Below, piece by piece: positions 15,840 to 24,489 of a stretch of 64,000 nucleotides of DNA. The translations under genes were made by a program, and so were the position numbers. The notes below the pieces were generated by a model that saw only the letters and a list, made by a program, of their open reading frames with translations, made no database searches and was not told where the DNA came from. Numbering within the stretch: position 1 is the stretch's first letter; each line of letters opens with the position of its first letter. Origin of the DNA: an uncultured Spirochaetales bacterium (GTDB lineage: Bacteria; Spirochaetota; Spirochaetia; Sphaerochaetales; Sphaerochaetaceae); contig CASDRU010000010.1 in the NCBI GenBank assembly GCA_949283305.1, positions 124,001-188,000 of the forward strand, in the 5' to 3' direction.

Positions 15840-17360
15840 ATGAGTCATGTAATTGAGATGATTGGAATCCGAAAGGAATTTCCGGGCATAGTTGCCAACG
15901 ATAACATCACACTGCAGGTCGAGGAAGGGGAGATTCATGCAATTCTTGGAGAAAACGGAGCTGGAAAAAGCACGTTGATGAGCATTCTCTTTGGACTCTA
16001 TCGCGCAGACAGGGGAGTGATAAAGGTAAGGGGAAAGGAAGTTGACATATCAAGCCCCAATGATGCCTTCTCCCTCGGAATCGGTATGGTGCACCAGCAT
16101 TTCCAGCTTGTGCATAATTTCACAGTCGCAGAAAACATCATTCTTGGAAAGGAAGGCGGATTTGTATATGACATAAAGACCGCCAGCAAGAAAATCAAGG
16201 AAATATCTGACCGTTATGGACTGTCCATAGATCCTGACATGGTCATCGAGAACATAACAGTAGGAATGCAGCAGAGGGTTGAGATACTCAAGATGCTTTA
16301 CCGAGATGCTGACATCCTCATATTTGATGAGCCTACAGCAGTCCTTACTCCTCAGGAGATTGAGGAGCTGATTGAGATCATGAAGAATCTTGCAAGAGAA
16401 GGCAAGTCAATAATACTGATTACTCATAAGCTTGAGGAAATCAAGGCAGTTGCAGAGCGCTGCACAATCATCAGAAGAGGAAAGCTCATCAGCGTTGTTG
16501 ATGTCAAGAGCACTTCTGCCTCCGATATGGCTGCTCTGATGGTAGGCCGTCCTGTGAACTTCAAGACAGAGAAGAAGGAAAGCAAACCAGGAGAGACAGT
16601 TCTTGAAATCAGGAATCTGAATGTGATGAACAACAAGAAAGTCCTCGGGGTAAAGGATTTCTCTCTTTCTGTCCGACGTGGGGAGATAATAGGCATTGCC
16701 GGAGTTGACGGCAATGGACAGAGCGAGCTGGTTGAGGCAATAACCGGACTGAGAAAAGTCGAGAGCGGGAACATCATTTTCTGCAATAAGGACATCACGC
16801 ATGCTTCCATTGAAGAAAGAAACGAGATGGGCCTTGGCCATATTCCTGAAGACAGGCAGAAAAGAGGTCTTATTCTCGCATCCCCCCTTACTACAAACTT
16901 TGTTATAAAAGAGTTCTATAAGAAACCATATTCCTCAAGAGGAATACTGCACAGCAGCGAGATCGAGAGCTACAGCCAGAAGATTGTGGACAAGTTCGAT
17001 GTCAGAAGCGGAGAGGGAATCCATTCTCTTGCCGGAAAGCTCAGCGGCGGAAACCAGCAGAAGGCAATCATCGGAAGAGAGGTTGCGGCAGATCCTGAAC
17101 TCCTGATTGCTGTTCAGCCCACGCGCGGTCTCGATGTAGGAGCAATCGAGTTCATCCATAAAGAGCTTGTCAAGGAAAGGGACAGCGGCAAGGCGGTCCT
17201 GCTTGTTTCATTCGAGCTTGATGAGATATTCAATCTGTCTGACAGGATTGCAGTAATGAATGCTGGCCGTCTTATTGATATTGTGGATACAAAGGATACC
17301 GATGAGCATAAGGTCGGCCTGATGATGGCTGGAATCAAGAAGGAGGAGAAAGGTGAATAA
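15840..17360 (+). CDS. Nucleoside ABC importer ATPase, two nucleotide-binding domains
   Basis: A 506-residue double ATPase of the type that powers BMP-dependent nucleoside uptake (YufO/NupO-like; RbsA-related). The first domain is intact: GENGAGKST, IGMVHQHFQL, VGMQQRVEILK and ILIFDEPTAVL. The second is degenerate in the way usual for this family: GVDGNGQSE for the P-loop, signature LSGGNQQK, and a Walker B AVQPTRGLD in which glutamine replaces the catalytic glutamate. It follows the receptor gene and overlaps the first permease by eight bases. It would sit on the inner face of the membrane. Confidence 0.94.
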   Translation: MSHVIEMIGIRKEFPGIVANDNITLQVEEGEIHAILGENGAGKSTLMSILFGLYRADRGVIKVRGKEVDISSPNDAFSLGIGMVHQHFQLVHNFTVAENIILGKEGGFVYDIKTASKKIKEISDRYGLSIDPDMVIENITVGMQQRVEILKMLYRDADILIFDEPTAVLTPQEIEELIEIMKNLAREGKSIILITHKLEEIKAVAERCTIIRRGKLISVVDVKSTSASDMAALMVGRPVNFKTEKKESKPGETVLEIRNLNVMNNKKVLGVKDFSLSVRRGEIIGIAGVDGNGQSELVEAITGLRKVESGNIIFCNKDITHASIEERNEMGLGHIPEDRQKRGLILASPLTTNFVIKEFYKKPYSSRGILHSSEIESYSQKIVDKFDVRSGEGIHSLAGKLSGGNQQKAIIGREVAADPELLIAVQPTRGLDVGAIEFIHKELVKERDSGKAVLLVSFELDEIFNLSDRIAVMNAGRLIDIVDTKDTDEHKVGLMMAGIKKEEKGE

Positions 17361-18588
17361 GAAAATGATAAACAAGCCGCTTGAGGCCAGAAAGGCTTCT
17401 TCCCTTCTTGTAAGTCTTTCTGCTGTCTTTCTCGGGGTAGTGGCAGGAGCTCTCTTGATACTTCTGATTGGAAAGAATCCTGTCACCGGCTTTGACAAGA
17501 TATTGTTCGGTGCACTTTCAAACGTGAGAAGAATTGGCAATACACTTGGCATGTCTACTCAGCTGATTCTCATCGGCCTGTCTGTTGCTTTTGCATTCAA
17601 GACAGGACTTTTCAATATCGGGGCATCCGGGCAGATGCTCATGGGAGGAATAACGGGCAGCATTCTTGCATACTATCTTCCTCTGTCAATGCCAAGGCCG
17701 CTTTATCTTGCTGTTATAATAGTGGCTTCAGCTCTTGTAGGTGCCTTCTGGGGCTTCATATCAGGATTTCTGAAAGCCAAGTTCAATGTGCATGAAGTCG
17801 TATCGACAATCATGCTCAACTGGACTGCATACTGGCTGGTATACGACTGGATCCAGCGCTTTATTGTAGATCCGACGATTGTCGTAAAATCAAAGCCTAT
17901 TGAGACTGCACATACGCTGAGAGCGGACTGGATAACCGATCTGACAAAGTTCTCCACGCTCAATTATGGCTTTCTCATAGCGATAATAGCATGTGTGGTG
18001 ATCTGGTTCATACTTGCTAAGACAACGCTCGGCTTCAGGCTGAAGGCTGTCGGATCAAACAGGTTCTGCGCCGAGTATGCCGGAATCAAGGTGAACAGGG
18101 CCATCATGATATCCATGGCAGTTGCGGGTGCGCTAGCAGGACTTGCAGGACTTACATATTATTGCGGCTATTCGAACATCATGGAGATGGGAAAGATGCC
18201 TAATGAAGGATTTGACGGTATTGCCGTTGCCCTTCTCGGAAACTGTTCTCCTCTCGGTGTCTTCTTCGCAGCAATATTCTTCGGTATTCTCAAGATGGGA
18301 AGAGGAAGTCTTGCAGCAACAGGAATTCCGACAGAGATTGCAGACACTATCATAGCAACAATAATCTATTTCACAGCAACAAATGTTATCCTTGCGAACT
18401 TCTGGAACATGCTTTTCAAGAAAAGCTATGAAAAGAAGGAAGATGCAATCGCTCTTGCCCTTGAAAAACAGGGAAAAAAGGATACAGACATCTCAACGCT
18501 GGATAAAAATGAGAGAAACAATCTCATAAAAGAAGGTAAAAAGCTTTTGAAAGCAGAAAAAGATAAGAAAAAGAAGGAGGCAAAGTAA
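17353..18588 (+). CDS. Nucleoside ABC importer permease 1
   Basis: A 411-residue inner-membrane permease of the BPD_transp_2 type (YufP-like), with about eight to ten membrane segments. Family stretches are LIGLSVAFAFKTGLFNIG, GQMLMGG, STIMLNWTAYWL and AGALAGLAGL. The start is a GTG at 17353: AGGAGG lies eight bases upstream, whereas the ATG at 17365 is too far away. The last 50 residues form a lysine/glutamate-rich cytoplasmic tail, longer than usual. The stop overlaps the next ATG. Confidence 0.92.
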   Translation: MNKKMINKPLEARKASSLLVSLSAVFLGVVAGALLILLIGKNPVTGFDKILFGALSNVRRIGNTLGMSTQLILIGLSVAFAFKTGLFNIGASGQMLMGGITGSILAYYLPLSMPRPLYLAVIIVASALVGAFWGFISGFLKAKFNVHEVVSTIMLNWTAYWLVYDWIQRFIVDPTIVVKSKPIETAHTLRADWITDLTKFSTLNYGFLIAIIACVVIWFILAKTTLGFRLKAVGSNRFCAEYAGIKVNRAIMISMAVAGALAGLAGLTYYCGYSNIMEMGKMPNEGFDGIAVALLGNCSPLGVFFAAIFFGILKMGRGSLAATGIPTEIADTIIATIIYFTATNVILANFWNMLFKKSYEKKEDAIALALEKQGKKDTDISTLDKNERNNLIKEGKKLLKAEKDKKKKEAK

Positions 18589-19538
18589 TGGAAGTCTGGT
18601 CTGTAATAACAAGTATAATTCCTGCGGCAATCGCATATACGATGCCTCTTCTGATGGGAGCTCTCGGAGGGCTTTACTCTGAGAGAAGCGGTGTGACGAA
18701 CCTCTGTATAGAAGGCCTTATGCTCACAGGGTGCTTTGCATCTGCGACAGTGATCTATATATTGCAGAGTGCAGGCTTCAGCTACACAGGCGCGATAGTG
18801 ATCGGAATCCTTGCCGCAATGGCTGCAGCTGCTCTTCTTTCAGTTCTGCATGCTGTTGCAGCAATCAATTTGAAGAGCAATCAGGTCATATCTGGAACAG
18901 CAATAAACATGCTTGCAACTGCACTCACGCTCTTTCTTGCCCAGACAATAACAGGAAGCGGAAACGTGACAGTGCTGCGCGGTATCGTCCGTCAGGACAT
19001 ACCCGTTCTTTCAAAGATTCCTTTAATCGGTCCTCTTCTTTTTACAAGAACATACTGGACAACATGGATCTGCCTTGTAATCTGGGCATTAAGCTACTTC
19101 CTTCTTTACAAGACAAGTTTCGGTCTCAGGCTCAGAGCCTGCGGCGAGCACCCGTCAGCTGTTGCCTCTGCCGGAATAAACGTACACAGAATGCGTTATA
19201 CCGGAGTTCTTCTTTCCGGGCTTCTGTCAGGGCTTGGAGGGGCATGCATACTTGCCACCTATGCGGGAGAATACAACTCAACAAGCGGAATCAACGGACT
19301 GGGATTCCTGGCAATTGCCGCTCTCATTTTCGGACAGTGGAAACCGCTTGGAATTCTTGCCTCCACATTCTTCTTCGGAATCTGTATGACGATTGCAAAC
19401 ATGGGAAGGGTCATTCCAGTATTCCAGGGAATCCCTACAGGCTATCTCGGCATATTCCCTTATGTGGCAACTTTGATTGCACTTGTTGTATCTAGCAAGA
19501 AGAGTGCGGCTCCTCTTGCATCCGGAGAGCCATTCTAG
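18588..19538 (+). CDS. Nucleoside ABC importer permease 2
   Basis: A 316-residue permease (YufQ-like), the partner of the preceding one. Marks are MGALGGLYSERSGVTNLCIEG, LKSNQVISGTAINMLA, FGLRLRACGEHPSAVASAGI and GLGFLAIAALIFGQWKPLG. It starts at the stop of permease 1 and is followed 43 bases later by the phosphorylase gene. Confidence 0.93.
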   Translation: MEVWSVITSIIPAAIAYTMPLLMGALGGLYSERSGVTNLCIEGLMLTGCFASATVIYILQSAGFSYTGAIVIGILAAMAAAALLSVLHAVAAINLKSNQVISGTAINMLATALTLFLAQTITGSGNVTVLRGIVRQDIPVLSKIPLIGPLLFTRTYWTTWICLVIWALSYFLLYKTSFGLRLRACGEHPSAVASAGINVHRMRYTGVLLSGLLSGLGGACILATYAGEYNSTSGINGLGFLAIAALIFGQWKPLGILASTFFFGICMTIANMGRVIPVFQGIPTGYLGIFPYVATLIALVVSSKKSAAPLASGEPF

Positions 19539-19581
19539 ATGATGGCACTTGCCGGTTTATAAGAAAAGAGGAGAAAAAGAA

Positions 19582-20403
19582 ATGACAGAACTTGAGAAAA
19601 TAAAAGAGAGTGCTCAATACATCAAAAGCCAGATTGGATCATTCAAACCGGAGATAGCAATAGTTCTCGGTTCAGGTCTTGGAGAGCTTGCTGATGAGAT
19701 TGAGAGACCTGTAGTGCTTGAATACAAGAAGATACCGCGCTTTCCTGTCTCCACTGTTCCAGGCCACAAGGGAAGGCTTGTGTTTGGAAAGCTTGGAGGA
19801 AAGGATATTGTCGCAATGCAGGGCCGCTTCCATACCTATGAGGGCTATATGATGAGAGAAGTGGTTTATCCGATCCGCACATTCAAAGTGCTTGGCATAG
19901 AGAATCTTCTTCTTACGAATGCGGCCGGATGTGTCAATGCCAGCTGGAATGCAGGAGATCTGATGCTCATAACAGACCATATCAAGCTTGCCAGCGATAA
20001 TCCGTGCAGGGGAGAGAATATGGATGAGATGGGACCCAGATTCTTCGATATGAGCACAGCATATGACAAGAGTCTCTGTGCCCTTGCAAGGGAAGTTGCG
20101 AAAGAAAAGGGAATAACACTGAGAGAGGGAGTCTACATGCTCTTCACAGGACCTTCCTTCGAGACACCGGCAGAAGTGCGCCTTGCCAGAATCCTCGGTG
20201 CAGATGCAGTTGGAATGTCCACTGTTCCTGAAGCAATAGCGGCATCGCATATGGGAATGAGAACGCTCGCATTCAGCTGTCTGACCAATATGGCAAGCGG
20301 AATTCTTGACAGAAAGCTCAATCATGAAGAGGTTTTGGAGACTGGAGAAAGAGTCAAGGACAGCTTCCAGGCTCTTGTTAAGGAAGTTGTCAGAAGATGG
20401 TAA
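19582..20403 (+). CDS. Purine nucleoside phosphorylase
   Basis: Cleaves inosine, guanosine and their deoxy forms with phosphate, feeding imported nucleosides into base salvage and pentose metabolism. A 273-residue trimeric-type enzyme (PunA/PNP family): IVLGSGLGELADEI phosphate loop, VAMQGRFHTYEGY, LTNAAGCVN, FETPAEVR and VGMSTVPEAIAA are all in order. A longer frame opens at 19549, but an AGGAG nine bases before 19582 supports the shorter start. Its place after the nucleoside permeases agrees with the function. It overlaps the cupin gene by seven bases. Confidence 0.95.
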   Translation: MTELEKIKESAQYIKSQIGSFKPEIAIVLGSGLGELADEIERPVVLEYKKIPRFPVSTVPGHKGRLVFGKLGGKDIVAMQGRFHTYEGYMMREVVYPIRTFKVLGIENLLLTNAAGCVNASWNAGDLMLITDHIKLASDNPCRGENMDEMGPRFFDMSTAYDKSLCALAREVAKEKGITLREGVYMLFTGPSFETPAEVRLARILGADAVGMSTVPEAIAASHMGMRTLAFSCLTNMASGILDRKLNHEEVLETGERVKDSFQALVKEVVRRW

Positions 20404-20813
20404 GGTCAGAAGAGATAATAAAAAGGTATTCTCTTATTCCACTTGAAAACGAGGGAGGATATTTTTCCTTCCTCTCATCCTTTGGAAATGATGCAGGATG
20501 CATTTTCTATCTGATTACAAAAAATTCATTTTCTTCTCTTCATGCACTGAAAAATGATGAGGTCTGGTTTTTCCTTGAAGGAGGAAATGCTGAGCAGGTC
20601 ATCTATGAGAACGGAGAAAGAAGTGTAAGAGTGCTTGGGAAGGACAGCAGATTCTCCCTTGTAAGGAAGAATTGTTTTCAGGCAACACGGCTGCTTGATG
20701 GCGATTATGCTCTCTTTTCCACAGTCATGTCCCCGCGCTACAACGCCAGCGATTATATCACGCCATCTTCTTTGTTCTTATCATCTCATCCGGAGGCAGA
20801 AGAGCTGTTATGA
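20397..20813 (+). CDS. Cupin_5 (DUF985)-type protein
   Basis: A 138-residue single beta-barrel protein. RYSLIPLENEGGYF, FYLITKNSFSSLHAL, NDEVWFFLEGG and a closing TVMSPRYNASDYI match the cupin_5 pattern, which in other proteins begins with L-x-P-x-x-EGGYF and ends with VAPGF-x-x-DF. Members bind small molecules; the biochemical role is not established. It overlaps the phosphorylase by seven bases and the SDR gene by four, so it is translated as part of the nucleoside operon. Confidence 0.75.
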   Translation: MVRSEEIIKRYSLIPLENEGGYFSFLSSFGNDAGCIFYLITKNSFSSLHALKNDEVWFFLEGGNAEQVIYENGERSVRVLGKDSRFSLVRKNCFQATRLLDGDYALFSTVMSPRYNASDYITPSSLFLSSHPEAEELL

Positions 20814-21466
20814 AAGTTCTTATAACAGGTGCCCTTTCTAATCTGGGGCTTGAGATAGCAAGAGTGTTCTATGAACACGGTTTTGAGGTTTACGGAACGA
20901 GCAGAAAAGAAAGGGCTTTTGAATACGGAAAAATTCTTCCTCTTGATTTCTCATGCCCTGATTACTCTGTTCTTGATGAGATTGAAGAGTGTGATGTTCT
21001 TGTAAACAATGCCGGGATATTCACCGAGGGAAAGACTGGAAGCCTAAGTGCAGAAGATTTTGATTCTGTGATAGATGTCAACATAAAGGGACTGTATCAT
21101 GTTACTGAAAGGATGCTTCCTCTTTTGAAGAAAAGCAATGGCTCGATTGTGAATATATCGAGCATGAATGCAATGCATCCCGGATTCGGACTTACCAGTC
21201 ATTATGACGGCTCAAAAGGATTTGTGTCCTCTTTCACCAAAAGCCTTGCTTCAGAGACCGGCCTCCGTGTCAATGCTGTATGCCCGGGACTCATAAGAGC
21301 ACCCCGTCTTGAGGGCACGGAGCTTGAGAAGGTTTTCTCTTCCCACTCGGTCAGAAAGAAGATGATGGAAGCTGAAGAGATTGCGGAACTTGTATATTTT
21401 CTTGCTGTAAGCCAGGGTATTTACGGTCAGAGCATTATAATAGATAATGGTTATAGCCTTTTATGA
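20810..21466 (+). CDS. Short-chain dehydrogenase/reductase
   Basis: A 218-residue SDR. The nucleotide-binding TGALSNLG at residues 6-13 departs slightly from TGxxxGxG, but NNAG near residue 65, NISSMNAMHP with the catalytic serine, YDGSK (Tyr-x3-Lys) and VCPGLI are intact. Substrate unknown. ATGA overlaps on both sides show tight coupling with the cupin and phosphoesterase genes. Confidence 0.88.
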   Translation: MKVLITGALSNLGLEIARVFYEHGFEVYGTSRKERAFEYGKILPLDFSCPDYSVLDEIEECDVLVNNAGIFTEGKTGSLSAEDFDSVIDVNIKGLYHVTERMLPLLKKSNGSIVNISSMNAMHPGFGLTSHYDGSKGFVSSFTKSLASETGLRVNAVCPGLIRAPRLEGTELEKVFSSHSVRKKMMEAEEIAELVYFLAVSQGIYGQSIIIDNGYSLL

Positions 21467-22137
21467 GCAAAATCAAGATTCTGTGCATCTCTGATGCAAC
21501 CGATGCCCTTATTTATTCCACAAATGCACCGGTCAGATATGCAGATGTCGACTTCGTCATCTCCGCAGGTGATCTGCCGCTGAGGTATTATGACTATATC
21601 CAGACAATTTTAAAGAAGGATGTCTATTACGTTTATGGCAATCATAATCTTGAGGGCTTCAGGGCTCAGATGAAGGGAAGGACCACAGTCGGCAATACGT
21701 TTACTTATCAGAGTCCTGTAACGTATGACGGGTTCTTTCTGGATGGAAAGATTGTTTATCTGAAAAAATATGATCTTCTCATCGGTGGACTGGGAGGATC
21801 GATGCATTATAACGGCGGGGACAGCCAGTACACTGAAAGCCAGATGAGAGCCCGTATGATCAGAATGGTTCCTCGCCTGATTTACAACAAGATGAGATAC
21901 GGCCGCTATCTCGATATCCTCATAACGCATGCTCCGCCCTATAAAATCGGGGATGGAGAGGATCTTTGTCATAAGGGATTCTCGTCTTTTCTGCGTTTCA
22001 TGGAAAAAGTCAGACCCAGCTATCTTCTGCACGGTCATGTGCACCTAATAGACATGAACGACAAAAGGGAAACGAAATATGAGGATACGACGGTAATCAA
22101 TGTATATAAGAACTATATTCTGGAAATAGAAAGGTGA
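21463..22137 (+). CDS. Metallophosphoesterase
   Basis: A 224-residue calcineurin-like phosphoesterase. SAGDLPLRYYDY, YGNHNLEGF, ITHAPPYKIGD and LHGHVHLID supply the metal-binding motifs in order. The first motif, usually D-x-H, reads ISDATDAL, so one ligand may be missing or supplied differently. Substrate unknown. It sits between the SDR gene (4-base overlap) and the ParB-fold gene. Confidence 0.88.
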   Translation: MSKIKILCISDATDALIYSTNAPVRYADVDFVISAGDLPLRYYDYIQTILKKDVYYVYGNHNLEGFRAQMKGRTTVGNTFTYQSPVTYDGFFLDGKIVYLKKYDLLIGGLGGSMHYNGGDSQYTESQMRARMIRMVPRLIYNKMRYGRYLDILITHAPPYKIGDGEDLCHKGFSSFLRFMEKVRPSYLLHGHVHLIDMNDKRETKYEDTTVINVYKNYILEIER

Positions 22138-22141
22138 GCAT

Positions 22142-23032
22142 ATGGATATTGCACAGGAAGATTTTTCAAGAGCAAAGAAGAAGGCAAAACTTCAGAGTCT
22201 GTTTTATGCAATTACCAGGAAAAACCCTGATCTGCTCTCATTTTATGAGGTTACAAGCATAATAAAGCCCAAAAGTGAGACATACAAGGGAATGCAGACC
22301 ATTCCTGTTGAGAAAATAATCGGGAGCGAAGGCCGCTATCATGATTTCTCAGCAGCGTTCTATCCCAAGCGCGAGATGCTTAGAAACAGGTGGGAGAGTG
22401 TGGACAGGGCAAGACTGAGCGATGTGATCCTTCCTCCCATTTCTGTTTTCTCAATCGGGGGATATTATTTTGTCAGAGACGGCAATCACCGTGTCAGCGT
22501 CGCAAAAGCGCAGGGTGTTGAGTTTATTGATGCAGAGGTTGTGGAGCTGGACTCCCAGATAGAGCTTGAGGAAGGGCTGACGATGAAGGCCTTGAAGAAG
22601 CGCCTGGTTGCATATGAGCGGGATGAGTTCATAAAGCAGTACAAGCCGACATTCCTTCCAATGAGCGAGATATACTTCACAAGCCCCGGAGCTTATCCAG
22701 AGATGGTAAGCCATATCCTTGTGCATAAATATTACATAAACCAGAATAAGAGCAAGGAAATCTCATTTGAGCAGGCGGCTGTTTCATGGTACAAGAATGT
22801 CTATAAGGTCATCGTTGACGAGATTACAGAGCACCATATCCTTGCGCTCTTTCCGGGGCATACGAAAGGAGATATGTATCTGTGGCTTGTAAGGCTCTGG
22901 GATGATCTGAAAAGAAACAGGAAGGACAACTCCGTGTCAGTTGATGAGGCTGCCCACATAATGAGGAAGAGGGCCAGACACGGAGTGGTCAGACGATATA
23001 TCTCGTATTTCTTCTCAAGATTCTTTAAGTAG
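22142..23032 (+). CDS. ParB/sulfiredoxin-fold protein
   Basis: A 296-residue protein. Residues 85-135 contain ILPPISVFSIGGYYFVRDGNHRVSVAKAQG, the ParB-type nucleotide-binding core with the DGNHR motif. The rest is helical with many basic residues and no evident DNA-binding helix-turn-helix, so this is not a chromosome-partition ParB. Related proteins occur next to unrelated genes in spirochaetes; function is unknown. It is the last gene of the nine-gene nucleoside run, and its 3' end overlaps the convergent flavodoxin gene by 18 bases. Confidence 0.7.
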   Translation: MDIAQEDFSRAKKKAKLQSLFYAITRKNPDLLSFYEVTSIIKPKSETYKGMQTIPVEKIIGSEGRYHDFSAAFYPKREMLRNRWESVDRARLSDVILPPISVFSIGGYYFVRDGNHRVSVAKAQGVEFIDAEVVELDSQIELEEGLTMKALKKRLVAYERDEFIKQYKPTFLPMSEIYFTSPGAYPEMVSHILVHKYYINQNKSKEISFEQAAVSWYKNVYKVIVDEITEHHILALFPGHTKGDMYLWLVRLWDDLKRNRKDNSVSVDEAAHIMRKRARHGVVRRYISYFFSRFFK

Positions 23033-23569
23033 GCTTGCTGCAGTGGAGGCAAAGCGTTTTGCCACCTCCTCAAGCTCCTGGCCCGGGCGGCTTGGCATCA
23101 TCAGGCCATCTTTATGGGTATACTGAGGAAAATCCACGGCATAAAGGCCCATCATGGCAGCCCAGCTGTCTGTTGCTTCTATTGCATCCAGAGCGTCTTT
23201 ATGGCTGTATGTGCTTGTGGCAAAGGAATAATAGAGCTTTCCTTCAAGTTCCCTGCTCTCAAAGAGATCCGCAGTATTGTCAAGGAAGGTCTTGAATTCT
23301 GCACTCGGCATTCCAAAACGTGAAGGGAGGCCGAACATAATGAGGTCTGCGCTTCTCAGCTTCTCGTTGTTTGCAACCGGCAGTTCTTCAATTTCCTCGT
23401 AGTATTCATTTACATCGTTCCTGTCTGCGGCAAGCACATGCAGATCGCTGTCAAGAATCCTGTAAAGTCTTGTATCCACACCTTCAAGAGCAAGCGCTTC
23501 TTTGAAGGATCTTGCTATAAGATAAATGTTCCCTCCAATTGAGTGGAATATGATATTGCATCTCATCAT
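23015..23569 (-). CDS. Flavodoxin/WrbA-like NAD(P)H:quinone oxidoreductase
   Basis: A 184-residue flavodoxin-fold protein. The N-terminal FMN phosphate loop is HSIGGNIYLIA, followed by DLIMFGLPSRFGMPSAEFKTF (residues about 75-95) and a YSFATSTYSH segment over the flavin, as in WrbA. A role in two-electron quinone reduction is inferred from the family. AAGGAG precedes two adjacent ATG codons, of which 23569 is the first. Confidence 0.82.
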   Translation of the reverse strand: MMRCNIIFHSIGGNIYLIARSFKEALALEGVDTRLYRILDSDLHVLAADRNDVNEYYEEIEELPVANNEKLRSADLIMFGLPSRFGMPSAEFKTFLDNTADLFESRELEGKLYYSFATSTYSHKDALDAIEATDSWAAMMGLYAVDFPQYTHKDGLMMPSRPGQELEEVAKRFASTAASLLKES

Positions 23570-23622
23570 TGTCTCCTTTGAATAAATTATAAAATGAGAT
23601 GATTCTTAAAGAAAGGAAAATA

Positions 23623-24396
23623 TCAGCAGAAAGCGGAGTAAATTCCATCTTCCTCTTCAAGATGTACCTTTCTCTCATATAGCAGGCTGAGGTTCTTCTG
23701 AGTAAGCACCTCATCCTTTTTCCCGTCCAGAAAGATCTGGCCGTTCTTTACAGCTATCACTCTTTTGACCTCCGGAAGGATTTCAGACAGTTCATGAGTG
23801 ACCATTATGACAGTGCTTTCCTTTGTGTATGAGCGCACAAGCTCCCTGAAATCTGCTCTTGAAGGAAAATCAAGTGCGCTTGTTGCCTCATCTAGAAGAA
23901 GCAGCGATGGCTTTGTGATATTGGCCCTTGCAAGCAGGATTCTCTTCAGCTCTCCGCTTGAGAGTGTATTTACAGGTCTGTTTTTCTTGTCAAGCATACC
24001 GACTCTGTCAAGCTCATGCTCTGCTTTACTGTAATCCTCTTTTTTAACAACATGATGGAAATCAAAGCCGAGAGAGGAGTAGAGGGCTGAGCAGACAATA
24101 TCAATGGCTCTGTATCCTGTGTTTATGAAATCCGCTTCTGTCTGACTTACAATGGATACTCTTTTTCTGAGCTCGCTTGTGATCCAGCGCTCAGAGCCCA
24201 GAATGACATTGCGGTAATCATCTTTTTTAAGTGGATAAACTGAGCGGTAGAGCACGTTGATCAGAGTGCTTTTCCCCGCGCCGTTCGGCCCTATTATGGC
24301 AATATGTTCGCCTTCTTTGCTTTTAAAGCTCACATTATCAAGGATGATCTTGCCTTCCCGTCGTACTGTTGCATTCTCAAGTGATATGAAGTCCAT
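23623..24396 (-). CDS. Stand-alone ABC ATPase
   Basis: A 257-residue cytoplasmic ATPase of the ModF/YlmA kind: GPNGAGKSTL near residue 36, Q-loop VSQTEADF, a signature LSSGELKR with serine in place of the first glycine, Walker B LLLLDEATSALD and H-loop VTHELSE. No permease or binding protein gene is next to it. It may work with a distant partner or be a non-transport ATPase. A TAATAT hexamer (24408-24403) ends six bases before its ATG, with no ribosome site, suggesting a leaderless mRNA. Confidence 0.85.
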   Translation of the reverse strand: MDFISLENATVRREGKIILDNVSFKSKEGEHIAIIGPNGAGKSTLINVLYRSVYPLKKDDYRNVILGSERWITSELRKRVSIVSQTEADFINTGYRAIDIVCSALYSSLGFDFHHVVKKEDYSKAEHELDRVGMLDKKNRPVNTLSSGELKRILLARANITKPSLLLLDEATSALDFPSRADFRELVRSYTKESTVIMVTHELSEILPEVKRVIAVKNGQIFLDGKKDEVLTQKNLSLLYERKVHLEEEDGIYSAFC

Positions 24397-24473
24397 AGAA
24401 CAATATTAAGACATTCTCTCGCTGAAAAAAACATAAACAATGCAAGAATGTGCCTATTAACCTCCTTTTTTTA

Positions 24474-24482
24474 TGGTAGAAT
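24474..24482 (+). promoter_or_regulatory. Predicted extended -10 giving a leaderless hexomutase mRNA
   Basis: TGG-TAGAAT, an extended -10 with no clear -35, ends seven bases before the ATG at 24490. No Shine-Dalgarno sequence is present. Confidence 0.5.
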
Positions 24483-24489
24483 TAATGCT

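Noticed and set aside
22142-23032. Chromosome or plasmid partition locus (ParB)
   Set aside because: Only the ParB-type core fold is present; there is no parA neighbour, no parS-like repeat and no clear helix-turn-helix.
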